Positions 26,045 to 34,937 of a stretch of DNA of 46,160 bases are shown piece by piece. Within the stretch, counting starts at the first letter, position 1. Every line of letters begins with the position of its first letter. The stretch is from Clostridium algoriphilum (GTDB lineage: Bacteria > Bacillota > Clostridia > Clostridiales > Clostridiaceae), in NCBI RefSeq assembly GCF_020443705.1, contig NZ_JAIZZK010000030.1, positions 1-46,160 on the forward strand. The letters run 5' to 3'. The notes under the pieces are model-generated. The model made no database searches. It saw only the letters and a list, made by a program, of their open reading frames with translations, and was not told where the DNA came from. Both the position numbers and the translations under genes were made by a program.

Positions 26045-26250
26045 TTGTCCTCCAAGCTTTTTTCTACTTCAAGCATTTGACCAGCTGCCAGATCCTGTGT
26101 AATTAGAACATTTTTGCACTTAGGACATTCGAGTAACTCAATCTCAAAATTTCCTCCAAGGTACTCTGCTTTCACAGGACCTTCCTTAAGAGGTCCACCG
26201 CATTTTGAACAAATCCATTTAGTTTTTATATCTTTAGTATCTTTTTTCAT
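26041..26250 (-). CDS. Small zinc-ribbon/redox protein (DVU_1557 type)
   Basis: The 69-residue protein carries two CxxC pairs, CSKCGG and ECPKCKN, spaced as in a zinc ribbon or rubredoxin-like fold, and ends in a charged helix. The ATG at 26250 has AAAGGAG 7-8 nt upstream; a second ATG at 26256 overlaps the upstream stop (ATGA) and has too little spacing. It may be a scaffold or redox partner for the neighbouring methyltransferase or radical SAM protein. The size and place match the small redox gene of the Desulfovibrio locus as I remember it. Confidence 0.82.
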   Translation of the reverse strand: MKKDTKDIKTKWICSKCGGPLKEGPVKAEYLGGNFEIELLECPKCKNVLITQDLAAGQMLEVEKSLEDK

Positions 26251-26252
26251 AG

Positions 26253-28526
26253 TCATACTCCTTTTACATGCATTCTATGGCTGTAAGCATTTATAACTTT
26301 AAAAGAGTCATTAACCTTTTGGTACTCCACCCAGAAGGTTATATTTACAAACCTTCTCCATGCAAGAATGTGACCTGTTTCTGGATTATAAAAACTATTA
26401 TTAGTTTTTTCTGCATTACCTATTACTCTTTTAATATCTCCCTCAAGAATAAGTTCATCTTCCATTTTACCTTTTAGTTCATCCTCAATAACTATTTTTA
26501 TATCTTCATATTCATTCTTTATGTCCATTTTCTCACCCCATAAATTTTCAAGTAATTCCTTCTTGAGTTTGAATCTATTTGCTCGCCTGTCAGACAATGT
26601 TGGAACTTTCATGTCTGTAATTTCAACATTACCACTTCCATATATAAGGTCCAAAATATGATATGTCTTTTTACCTTTTAATACAAATAAATCTCTACAC
26701 ATTGCACAATAAGCAAGAAAATCATTTTCAGAATCCTTTATTCTATCCTCAGTTACTTCTTTGCTAAACTCCTTATTAGCATAATACACAAGCCCTCCAT
26801 AACCACAACATTTTGTCTTTTCCTTTGTAAACTGGGGCTCTTCAATATTATAGTGGAGACTTTCAGCAATATTTCTTATACTTTCATGAATACCTTTCTC
26901 ATTTCTAGTAGTGCATGCATCATGTACTGCTAAGATTTTACCATTTCCCGATTTAGAATCAAGTGGCAGACCTTTTTCATCAAATATCTCCCAAAGAGAC
27001 TTAATTTTTATGTTTTTTAAATTTTCTCCGAAATTACTAAAACATGTAGAACATGCTGTTATAACAATAGGGTTACCTAACTTTTCTAAGTTTAATTTAG
27101 TTTTTTCTATACTACTATCATATTGTTCCTGCCTACCTGCCCACTTAGCCGGTGCTCCGCAACACCCTAAATATAATCCAACCCCGTCATCAAGTTTTTC
27201 CATTAAATAATTATAGGTTTTAATAACATACTCTGAATAGCTAGCACTTAGTTGACATCCAGGATAAAATACATACTTACTATTATTCTTGCCAGGTTGA
27301 TGTTTTATTAATTCAAAATATTTACTATTAGTAAACTCCATATCTTTTAACGCAAAGTCATGAGCTGAAATTGGCATTTTATTTCTAGAAACCATGCTTT
27401 CCCTTGTTTCTTTAATTATGTCTGCCATATTTATAGATTTTGGGCATACAACGCCGCACAAACCACACTCTGTGCAAGAATTTATTGTTTTATTTGCATA
27501 ATGATCTCCAAGAATGATACGTTCGTTTTGATTTATGGTTCTTATATAAGCTTTAGGATCCAATTTCACCTTTTGAAGATGCACACAAGCTTTAACACAT
27601 TTATGACATTCACATTGAAGACATCTTAGAGCTTCATTAATTGCTTCTTCCTTTGTAAAAGCAGTATTTTCAGGCTTTATTCTTGGTGTGATTTTCTCTT
27701 TTTCTATATCCACCTGAAGAATACTTTTATAAGACCCTTCCTTTTCCCTAAGTGCAGTAAGAGATTTATTATACACAAATCTATCAATAGACACTGCTGC
27801 ACATCTCCCTGTACGTACTGACTGTATAACAGATTTACGTTCACTAACAATTCGCCCGTAAGCAAAAACTTTCTCTATTTCTGTTTGCAAGGTAACTTCA
27901 TTTACATCGAATTTTTCATTCCATTCTCCTGTACCAATAAAAACTGCGTCATACTCCAGAGTGATGCCTTTCAATTTTTCAGGAGTTATTTCTTGGTTTA
28001 ATTTTATTTCAATGCCTTGCTCTTCTAATTTAATAATTTCTTCTTTTATTAGTTTTGGATTAAGTATTTGCTCTGGCATTTTTAAAAGAGATCCACCTAC
28101 TCCATTTTCTTTTTCATATATATCAACACTATATCCCTTTTGATTAAGGTCACAAGCACATGTAATTCCACTTATACCACCGCCAATAACTGCTATTTTC
28201 TTGTTAACCTTTGGCATAGGAAGTGTTTTGATTTTTGCCCCTCTACCATAAATTACAGCTGCCTTTTCAAGCTCATGAATCGAGATTGCTTTACCATAGA
28301 TATTAGTTACACAAGAATTTTCGCAAGGGTGGTCACAAACTAATCCTATTACATTTGTAAATGGTATTCTTTTTTTCAGTATTCTGTATGCCTCTTCAAA
28401 ATTTCCTTTTCTAATTTCGCAAATAAACCCTTTGACATCAACGTGGATTGGGCACTCAGTAACACATGCAGCCGGATTATCATTTATGCATAACTTCTGC
28501 ATGGAAAGAAGTTTCTCTAAATCCAT
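26253..28526 (-). CDS. FAD/NAD(P) oxidoreductase with iron-sulfur and CCG domains (dicluster-binding)
   Basis: The 757-residue protein is modular. Residues 1-100 form a GltD-like iron-sulfur entry domain (CVTECPIHV, CDHPCENSC). Residues about 105-300 bind a dinucleotide (IAVIGGGISGITCA). Then come a CLQCECHKCVKAC cluster and a CTECGLCGVVCPKS ferredoxin-type cluster near 350. Residues about 420-660 contain two heterodisulfide reductase-like CCG parts (YLGCCGAPAKW, KCCGYGG). It probably moves electrons between Mop and NAD(P), ferredoxin or a disulfide, taking the role of the missing FAD subunit. GGGAGGAA precedes the ATG. It follows mop by 83 nt containing a hairpin. Confidence 0.9.
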   Translation of the reverse strand: MDLEKLLSMQKLCINDNPAACVTECPIHVDVKGFICEIRKGNFEEAYRILKKRIPFTNVIGLVCDHPCENSCVTNIYGKAISIHELEKAAVIYGRGAKIKTLPMPKVNKKIAVIGGGISGITCACDLNQKGYSVDIYEKENGVGGSLLKMPEQILNPKLIKEEIIKLEEQGIEIKLNQEITPEKLKGITLEYDAVFIGTGEWNEKFDVNEVTLQTEIEKVFAYGRIVSERKSVIQSVRTGRCAAVSIDRFVYNKSLTALREKEGSYKSILQVDIEKEKITPRIKPENTAFTKEEAINEALRCLQCECHKCVKACVHLQKVKLDPKAYIRTINQNERIILGDHYANKTINSCTECGLCGVVCPKSINMADIIKETRESMVSRNKMPISAHDFALKDMEFTNSKYFELIKHQPGKNNSKYVFYPGCQLSASYSEYVIKTYNYLMEKLDDGVGLYLGCCGAPAKWAGRQEQYDSSIEKTKLNLEKLGNPIVITACSTCFSNFGENLKNIKIKSLWEIFDEKGLPLDSKSGNGKILAVHDACTTRNEKGIHESIRNIAESLHYNIEEPQFTKEKTKCCGYGGLVYYANKEFSKEVTEDRIKDSENDFLAYCAMCRDLFVLKGKKTYHILDLIYGSGNVEITDMKVPTLSDRRANRFKLKKELLENLWGEKMDIKNEYEDIKIVIEDELKGKMEDELILEGDIKRVIGNAEKTNNSFYNPETGHILAWRRFVNITFWVEYQKVNDSFKVINAYSHRMHVKGV

Positions 28527-28554
28527 ATGTTGTTCCTCCCAATATTATTTTAAA

Positions 28555-28594
28555 GGAACCTAAAATGAATTTCTGATATTTCACTTTAGGTTCC
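28555..28594 (-). terminator. Intercistronic hairpin between mop and the oxidoreductase gene
   Basis: On the minus strand a 15-bp stem (GGAACCTAAAGTGAA with its complement, one G-U pair, 10-nt loop) is followed by TTTAAAATAAT. The T-tail is interrupted, so it probably acts as a leaky terminator or a 3' stabiliser that keeps mop mRNA above the downstream genes. Confidence 0.6.
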
Positions 28595-28609
28595 AATAAT
28601 AAATAATAA

Positions 28610-31339
28610 TTATTTATTTAATTTTTTAATTCCAGCAAGGACTTTTTCTGGATAAGCTGGAAGGTGTGTTATTCTAACTCCACAAGCATTATATATCGCA
28701 CTTATGATTGCTGAATGAGGAGATGACAACGGCATTTCACCCGCACCAGCTGCTCCATAAGGTCCAAGTGGTCTTGGAGTCTCAAGATATAGTAATGTTA
28801 TGTCATCTGTTACATCTTTAATTTGAGGAATTCCACAACCAGTCAATGTAGTATGCTTTTTAAGATCTTCAAAATCCTCATATAATGCAAGACCAATACC
28901 TTGAACAAGTCCTCCCAGTATCTGACCATCAACAACAAGTTTATTTATAATGGTTCCTACATCTGAAACGATTGTTAACTTATCAACATGAGTTTTTCCA
29001 GTAGTTAAATCTACTGCTACTTCTGCGAGTAATACTCCATACATATAAACTGGGAATGGGTCACCTTGACCTGTTTCATTATCACAAGCTGTACATGGTG
29101 CGGTCCATTTCCCATCATATCTTGTTGATTTTCCCTCTGCAATCTGTTCATCATAAGTTCTATATGTTCCATCAGCTTTTTTAAGTCCATCAAGTAAGTT
29201 TTCACAAGCAACTCTTGTAGCATTTCCCGTAAGAACATTTGAACGACTCCCACCTGCAGGACCACTGTTTGGAGTAAAGTTCATATCGTTAAGTAAAAGC
29301 TTAATATTCTCTGGTTCATAACCAGCTTTTCTTAATGTTTCATGTGCCATCGTAAGTGTACCCATATCTGCACCTTGACCATGATCTTCCCATGAGTTAG
29401 CAACAGTTACTCCATTTTTAGTTATCTCTACCCATGCTTCCGAAGAATCTGCTCCATCAAGCCCACAGCTATACATAAGAAGTGATATTGCAGAGCCATA
29501 TTTCTTATCTTCGCTTATTTTATTCTTTTCTTTATCATTTTCCTTTGCTTTAACATAAAATGGACGAATTTTATCTAGCAATTGTGGAATAACATAAACA
29601 TCAAGTTTACAACCGTTTGGAGTTACCTCTCCTTCTCTTAGTGCATTATTGTATCTAAGTTCAAGTGGATCTATATCCATCTTTATTGATAACTCATCTA
29701 CCATTTGCTCTGATGCAAATAAACTTTGTGGTGAACCAAAACCTCTGAAAGCTGCACCCCATCCATGATTTGTAGCAACAGTTCGTCCTGTTCCACGAAT
29801 ATTGTCTATCTTGTAACCAGCACCCATGAATTGAGATCCTCTAGTTGTAACAAGGTCACCAAATTCGCAATATGGACCGTGATCACAAGACCAATCTGTT
29901 TCTAGTGCTTGCATCTTACCATATTTATCTGCGCCCAATTTTAGATGCATCCAGAATGGTGATCTCTTTCCGGTATACGTAATTTGTTGATACATATTAA
30001 ATTCGAGATATACAGGTTTTCCTGTATCCATTGCCGCAACAGCAAGTAAAGCTTCAATTGTTGGACTGAATTTATAACCAAAAGTTCCACCCGTTGGATT
30101 TTGTGCAATTATAACCTTATCTAGTGGAAGTCCAATACCCTCAGCAATCATAAGTGCATGGAAATGTAATGCAATGCTCTTTGAATGAATTATTAGCTTA
30201 CCTTCTTCATCGAAATAAGCAAAACCTACGTCTGGCTCTATTGGAAGATGAGGCTGCCTTCCGACGTATAAATCATCTTCAACAACATAAGGTAAACTTT
30301 CCATAAGCGGTGCAGTTTCTTCTCCTTTAACAATTTTTGTTTCAAAATATATATTAGGTGTTCCTGGGTGTATTTCAATGGCATCTTCTGCCATAGCAGC
30401 TGGTGCACTCATATATGCTGGTAATTCTTCAATCTCAACAACAACCTTCTTAGCTGCATCTTCAGCGTGGGTAGGTGTATCTGCAAGTACCATTGCAATT
30501 GCATCACCAAATTGGAAAATTTTCTTATCATTTAAAATAGGCCTTTCAAGTCCATCTCCTTTATTCGAAGGAAAAGCTAAACCGTTAATTCTATTTGTTC
30601 CCTGTACATCCTTGTAAGTTAAAACTCTATAAACTCCAGGCATTTTTTCAGCTTCTGTAGTATCGATAGATAGAATATTTGCATGAGAAACGGTAGCCTG
30701 AACTAGCTTAATATGAAGAGTATCCTCTGGAAGAGTTAACCCAAGGTCCGCTCCAAATTCCCAAGTACCTGTTACCTTTGCACAAGCAGAAGGTCTTACA
30801 GCATCAGTGCCTACCAAACTAGCACCTTTAGGAAGCTTAAGCCACAATTGTTCTCTTGTAACCTCACCACGCATAAGTTTTGCAGCTTCCATTACTGCAT
30901 CTACGAGCGGCTGATAACCAGTACATCTACATACGTTTCTATGTTTTTGAAACCAATCTCTCACTTGATCTCTCGTAGGATTATTATTTTCATCTAAAAG
31001 TGCTTTTGCACTTACAATAAATCCTGGAGTACAAAATCCACACTGTGCTGCACCATGTATCATCCATGCATATTGAATATCATGCAAGTTATCTTGAGAT
31101 CCTATTCCTTCAACTGTTGTAATTTCAGCTTCATCCGCTACTCTCTTCATTCTAACTATGCATGATCTTACAACCTTCCCATCCATTATTATATTACAGG
31201 CACCACACTCACCTTTCCCACAACCTACTTTTGTACCTGTAAGAAACAATTGTTTTCTTAAAACATCAGCAAGTGATGTTTCTGGATTCACTATGACAGT
31301 TCTTCTAACATTATTAATTATTAATACTTTTTTCAACAT
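28610..31339 (-). CDS. mop: Molybdenum-dependent aldehyde oxidoreductase (xanthine oxidase family)
   Basis: The 909-residue protein is close in length to Mop of Desulfovibrio gigas (907). The first [2Fe-2S] site uses C40, C45, C48 and C60, the second C100, C103, C137 and C139, the same positions as I recall for D. gigas. The large domain binds molybdopterin cytosine dinucleotide, and E868 in GAGEMPLSS is the catalytic glutamate. It oxidises aldehydes to acids and has no FAD domain. The ATG at 31339 is chosen because GGGGG lies 7 nt upstream; a frame extension to 31372 has no good site. It is the second gene of the sigma-54 operon. Confidence 0.95.
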   Translation of the reverse strand: MLKKVLIINNVRRTVIVNPETSLADVLRKQLFLTGTKVGCGKGECGACNIIMDGKVVRSCIVRMKRVADEAEITTVEGIGSQDNLHDIQYAWMIHGAAQCGFCTPGFIVSAKALLDENNNPTRDQVRDWFQKHRNVCRCTGYQPLVDAVMEAAKLMRGEVTREQLWLKLPKGASLVGTDAVRPSACAKVTGTWEFGADLGLTLPEDTLHIKLVQATVSHANILSIDTTEAEKMPGVYRVLTYKDVQGTNRINGLAFPSNKGDGLERPILNDKKIFQFGDAIAMVLADTPTHAEDAAKKVVVEIEELPAYMSAPAAMAEDAIEIHPGTPNIYFETKIVKGEETAPLMESLPYVVEDDLYVGRQPHLPIEPDVGFAYFDEEGKLIIHSKSIALHFHALMIAEGIGLPLDKVIIAQNPTGGTFGYKFSPTIEALLAVAAMDTGKPVYLEFNMYQQITYTGKRSPFWMHLKLGADKYGKMQALETDWSCDHGPYCEFGDLVTTRGSQFMGAGYKIDNIRGTGRTVATNHGWGAAFRGFGSPQSLFASEQMVDELSIKMDIDPLELRYNNALREGEVTPNGCKLDVYVIPQLLDKIRPFYVKAKENDKEKNKISEDKKYGSAISLLMYSCGLDGADSSEAWVEITKNGVTVANSWEDHGQGADMGTLTMAHETLRKAGYEPENIKLLLNDMNFTPNSGPAGGSRSNVLTGNATRVACENLLDGLKKADGTYRTYDEQIAEGKSTRYDGKWTAPCTACDNETGQGDPFPVYMYGVLLAEVAVDLTTGKTHVDKLTIVSDVGTIINKLVVDGQILGGLVQGIGLALYEDFEDLKKHTTLTGCGIPQIKDVTDDITLLYLETPRPLGPYGAAGAGEMPLSSPHSAIISAIYNACGVRITHLPAYPEKVLAGIKKLNK

Positions 31340-31402
31340 TTTAATTCCCCCTCGTCCTAATTTAAAAGGCATAATCTTAATTAATAAAATTATAATTCTT
31401 TA

Positions 31403-32425
31403 TTACCATTTTCCAAAACCACAGGTTGGAAAATTACACACACTGCAATTAGTGCATAATCCACCATGGCCCAGTTTTGTAATATCCTCTCTTTTTATCC
31501 TTTCACCAGCTACAATCTTCGGAAGCATAAGATCAAAAACAGTTCTTTTGTTATACATTACACATCCTGGAAGTCCAAGGACAGGAACATTACCCATATA
31601 TGCCATTAGAAACATGGCACCTGGAAGTACAGGTGCTCCATATGATATAATCTTTGCTCCAGCTTTTTTTATTCCCGCAGGCGTAACATCATCAGGATCT
31701 ACTGACATACCTCCAGTAACAACAATCATTTCAGCTCCCATTGAAAGTAATTCATTTATTGCATCTACAATCATATCCTCGCTATCGGAAACTATGATTT
31801 GCTTTATTACTTTACTTCCTACTTCGTCTATTTTTTTTCTAATAACAGGTCCAAATTTATCTGTTATTCTACCACTATAAACCTCGCTACCAGTGGTAAT
31901 AATCCCCACCTTCATAGCTTTTAATGAAGCCACCCAAACAATAGGTCCTTCTTCTTTACAAATGTTATCGATTTGTTGAATTTTAGCTTCATCTATAAAA
32001 AGAGGTATAATCCTTGTTGCTGCAACGACAGTTCCTTTATCCACAACAATATCAGTATGCATAGTTGCAACCATTGCCTCATCTATCATATTGATTTTTT
32101 CTAATGCATTAAAATTCACTTTAAGTAAGCCTTTACATTCAGCTGACAAATTAACTTTACCTTCGGTGGGCTCAGTGAAAATAATTCTCTCACCTGCTAC
32201 TACTCTTGCCATTCTTTCTCCAGCTTCATTTTCATGAAGTATTCCTTCCTTCATCTCCCAAACATATATGTTTTTCTTCCCCATATCCAACATCTTGGGT
32301 ATATCTTCTTCTAATATTATATGTCCTTTTTTAAATGCAACTCCGTGAAATTCTCCAGGAACAATTTTTGTTAAGTCATGGCATAATACCAAACCTATCG
32401 CTTCTTCAACTGGAACAACCTTCAT
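31403..32425 (-). CDS. MoeA-like molybdopterin-binding protein with C-terminal cysteine cluster
   Basis: The 340-residue protein has a MoeA-like N-terminal region (VEEAIGLVLCHDLTKIVPGE) and a MoCF domain at about 170-310 (GIITTGSEVYSGRI, VVTGGMSVDPDDVTP, GLPGCVMYN). It likely inserts molybdate or hands cofactor to Mop. The tail LCTNCSVCNFPTCGFGKW holds C-x2-C-x2-C-x4-C, which is not part of MoeA and could bind an iron-sulfur cluster or metal. The ATG at 32425 is preferred, since GGGGGG precedes it; a TTG at 32440 would swallow that site. It is the first gene of the operon, 63 nt before mop. Confidence 0.88.
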   Translation of the reverse strand: MKVVPVEEAIGLVLCHDLTKIVPGEFHGVAFKKGHIILEEDIPKMLDMGKKNIYVWEMKEGILHENEAGERMARVVAGERIIFTEPTEGKVNLSAECKGLLKVNFNALEKINMIDEAMVATMHTDIVVDKGTVVAATRIIPLFIDEAKIQQIDNICKEEGPIVWVASLKAMKVGIITTGSEVYSGRITDKFGPVIRKKIDEVGSKVIKQIIVSDSEDMIVDAINELLSMGAEMIVVTGGMSVDPDDVTPAGIKKAGAKIISYGAPVLPGAMFLMAYMGNVPVLGLPGCVMYNKRTVFDLMLPKIVAGERIKREDITKLGHGGLCTNCSVCNFPTCGFGKW

Positions 32426-32494
32426 ATCTATCCCCCCCAATCCTAGCGATTTTACCGTCAGTACTTCTATATTTATTTTCTTACATTATATGTA

Positions 32495-32510
32495 GCATTT
32501 ATTGTGCCAA
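32495..32510 (-). promoter_or_regulatory. Sigma-54 (-24/-12) promoter of the Mop operon
   Basis: On the minus strand TTGGCAC-AATAA-ATGC gives GG and GC exactly 10 bp apart, matching the TGGCAC-N5-TTGC consensus at nearly every position. It lies about 70 bp upstream of the MoeA-like gene, the first gene of the cluster. Confidence 0.8.
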
Positions 32511-32591
32511 TACAAGTGTATGAAACAAATCCGTGATTTACGAGGCATTACTTCCTATTTTTCATAATATATTTATTTGCAATATTACAAC

Positions 32592-32642
32592 TGTTCCATA
32601 TCGTTACACTTTTTTTAGAATCATATGTTCCATTTAAGAACA
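32592..32642. promoter_or_regulatory. Two 17-nt upstream activator-like sites
   Basis: TGTTCCATATCGTTACA (32592-32608) and TGTTCCATTTAAGAACA (32626-32642) share 12 of 17 positions and start 34 bp apart, about three helix turns. The second is a TGTTC/GAACA inverted repeat. They lie 80-135 bp upstream of the -24 box, where enhancer-binding activators usually bind. The remaining gap to 32920 is AT-rich and shows no gene. Confidence 0.5.
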
Positions 32643-32920
32643 GTGTTCAATATTCCTACTCTTTTTCAGTTCTTTAAAGACTAGAGTAATTTCCTCAATA
32701 AATCTTTCCATCTATTTTTTAACATCCATTATCTTATTATTGACAGACTATTCTAAACTTATACTTTCATTATATAATTTATATATACTTTTTTCCACTT
32801 TATTTGATAATATTTTGTTTCCAAATCATTAAGTTTTAAAAATATATTATTTTAGCCTTAATTTATTTTTACTATTAATTAAGCCCATAATAATCCATGT
32901 CCCCGCACTCATTAAAATAC

Positions 32921-32966
32921 GCAAATAAAGTGAAGGAGAGCTTTTCCTCTCCTTCACTTTATTTGC
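32921..32966 (-). terminator. Long hairpin terminator after the GpsA-like gene (copy A)
   Basis: A perfect 20-bp stem with a 6-nt loop, core AAATAAAGTGAAGGAGAG, lies about 70 bp beyond the stop of the last gene of the sugar operon. The stem itself ends in TTTATTT on the minus strand. Its core is repeated at 40717-40758. Confidence 0.8.
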
Positions 32967-33033
32967 ACCTAATATACTGTAATGTTACCATACCACAACT
33001 GAAACTCCACCTGGTATTACAGATACTATTTCA

Positions 33034-34080
33034 TTATATTTTTTCTGTTTCAAAAGCCTTCCATGGTATGTCAACTGCTGCAGCACCAGCATTTATAATG
33101 TTATCAACATGCATTAGTAGTGGGAAATCACTAAGTTTAACAACCCCTCTAGCTGCTAGCTTACGTACGCCGCGTGCAGTACGAGTAGCAATGACTATTG
33201 ATTCTAGGGTTACTCCTTTTAATTGTTTGATGGATTCTTCAATTGAAAATCCTTGCCCAAGTAAAGTTCCGACTTTACGAGTACGTCCACCGAATACAGT
33301 TACATAAAGGTCACCACCAGATAATATAATATTTTCTTCTCCACCACCAACTATCTCAAGAAGATGTTTCATTTCCTTTATGCTTTGTCCAAAAAGCCCA
33401 GCCTGCGAATTATAATGCTCGTGTCCAGAACCATCAGGTCCAATAGCGAGTCCAATAGCTAGTGATACACCCAGTGCATAAGCATTCTTAAGTGCAACTG
33501 CACATTCAACACCTACAACATCTGTAGATAGGCTTATATGATAGTATGGAGATTCAAACAAACTCTTAAGCATTCTAAGAATATCTATGTCATGTCCACA
33601 AAATGCAACAACTGAATGATCTTTGTCAGCTAGTTCATAACTAGTACATGGACCACCTATAGCATTAATAGAAAGTTTCTTATTCGAAATTAGCTTGCTT
33701 TCAAAGTATTGCGGATAAGTAATCATGCTGCCGTCCTCTTTATCAATCATTCCTTTTGTTATTGAAAGTAGAGGAATATTTTCAGGTATGATAGGCAATA
33801 TGTTGTCTGCAAACCAGTCAACTCCAAAACTACTAACTCCACATATAACAACATCGACTCCAACTAGTGCTTTGTTTACATCTTCAATTTGATAATATTC
33901 AATTCCTGTTTTAGGTAATTGACGTTTTAATGTGGAATGAAAACCTGTAGTTTTTGCTAGATCAATGATATCCCTATCTAGTGGAGTACCAACTACTCGT
34001 ACCTTGTTACCGTTTTCAGTTGCAGGAAAAGAAAGAGCGCATGCCATTTGTCCAGCTCCAATAATTGTTATAATTTTCAT
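33034..34080 (-). CDS. GpsA-like NAD(P)-dependent glycerol-3-phosphate dehydrogenase family protein
   Basis: The 348-residue protein starts with a Rossmann loop IIGAGQMACALSFP and has the GpsA-type catalytic lysine region ALKNAYALGVSLAIG followed by GGDLYVTVFGGRTRK. Family members reduce dihydroxyacetone phosphate to glycerol 3-phosphate. Several conserved segments differ from housekeeping GpsA, so it may act on another ketose phosphate. The ATG at 34080 has AGGAGG 8 nt upstream; a longer frame to 34134 lacks a site. It ends the PTS/aldolase operon, so a substrate made from the imported sugar is likely. Confidence 0.85.
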   Translation of the reverse strand: MKIITIIGAGQMACALSFPATENGNKVRVVGTPLDRDIIDLAKTTGFHSTLKRQLPKTGIEYYQIEDVNKALVGVDVVICGVSSFGVDWFADNILPIIPENIPLLSITKGMIDKEDGSMITYPQYFESKLISNKKLSINAIGGPCTSYELADKDHSVVAFCGHDIDILRMLKSLFESPYYHISLSTDVVGVECAVALKNAYALGVSLAIGLAIGPDGSGHEHYNSQAGLFGQSIKEMKHLLEIVGGGEENIILSGGDLYVTVFGGRTRKVGTLLGQGFSIEESIKQLKGVTLESIVIATRTARGVRKLAARGVVKLSDFPLLMHVDNIINAGAAAVDIPWKAFETEKI

Positions 34081-34203
34081 AATATTACCTCCTATTAAAA
34101 TATTAATAAATTTAATTTTAAATCTAGATATCAACTTTTTTATTTAATTATTACCTTATATAACTAAAATTTCAGTTTCAATGATTAATTATATTTTTAA
34201 AAA

Positions 34204-34854
34204 TTATAATTTTATTTTTGATTTTTCCCAATCACTCATAAAAGTTTCAATTCCCTTATCTGTTAGTGGATGTTTTATCATCTGAAGTATTACTTTAAGT
34301 GGTACTGTTGCAATATCTGCACCTAATTTTGCAGCTTCTATAACATGAATTGGATTACGTACACTAGCAACTATTATTTCTGATTTTATGTCATAGTTTC
34401 TAAATATTTGTACTATTTCTCCTATTAAGCTCATTCCATTGATACCAATATCATCTAATCTTCCCACAAATGGACTAACATAACTTGCACCCGCTCTAGC
34501 TGCTAGTAACGCTTGTGTAGATGAGAATATTAAAGTTACATTTGTTTTTATTCCCTCATTTGATAATACTTTTACTGATTTTAATCCCTCAGCTGTCATT
34601 GGTATTTTCACTATTATATTTTTATGGATTTTAGATAACTTTCTCGCTTCTTCAATCATGCCCTTATGTTCAAGGCTTATAACTTCTGCGCTTATGGGCC
34701 CATCAACAATGCTTGAAATTTCCTTTATAACTTCTATAAAGTCTCTACCTTCTCTTGCTATTAATGATGGGTTTGTTGTAACCCCCGCTATTACGCCTAA
34801 TTCATTTGCTTCTTTAATATCATCTACGTTTGCTGTATCTATAAAAAACTTCAT
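34204..34854 (-). CDS. fsa: Fructose-6-phosphate aldolase / transaldolase-like protein, copy 2
   Basis: The 216-residue protein is collinear with the copy at 8380-9030, with [17 protein letters not shown], the Schiff-base lysine K83 in IVKIPMT, and [18 protein letters not shown] precedes the ATG. It lies 83 nt after the PTS IIA gene and 123 nt before the GpsA-like gene. The C-terminal tail (EKSKIKL) differs from copy 1 and the body shows scattered substitutions, so the copies are old paralogues and not a recent duplication. Dihydroxyacetone or glyceraldehyde 3-phosphate release would feed the neighbouring dehydrogenase. Confidence 0.92.
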   Translation of the reverse strand: MKFFIDTANVDDIKEANELGVIAGVTTNPSLIAREGRDFIEVIKEISSIVDGPISAEVISLEHKGMIEEARKLSKIHKNIIVKIPMTAEGLKSVKVLSNEGIKTNVTLIFSSTQALLAARAGASYVSPFVGRLDDIGINGMSLIGEIVQIFRNYDIKSEIIVASVRNPIHVIEAAKLGADIATVPLKVILQMIKHPLTDKGIETFMSDWEKSKIKL

Positions 34855-34937
34855 TTTATATCCCTCTTTCGTCTATATATTATAAGTGAGTTAATTTTTA
34901 ACTTGTTCATCGCGATTAGTTAATACGCCTTGTTATT

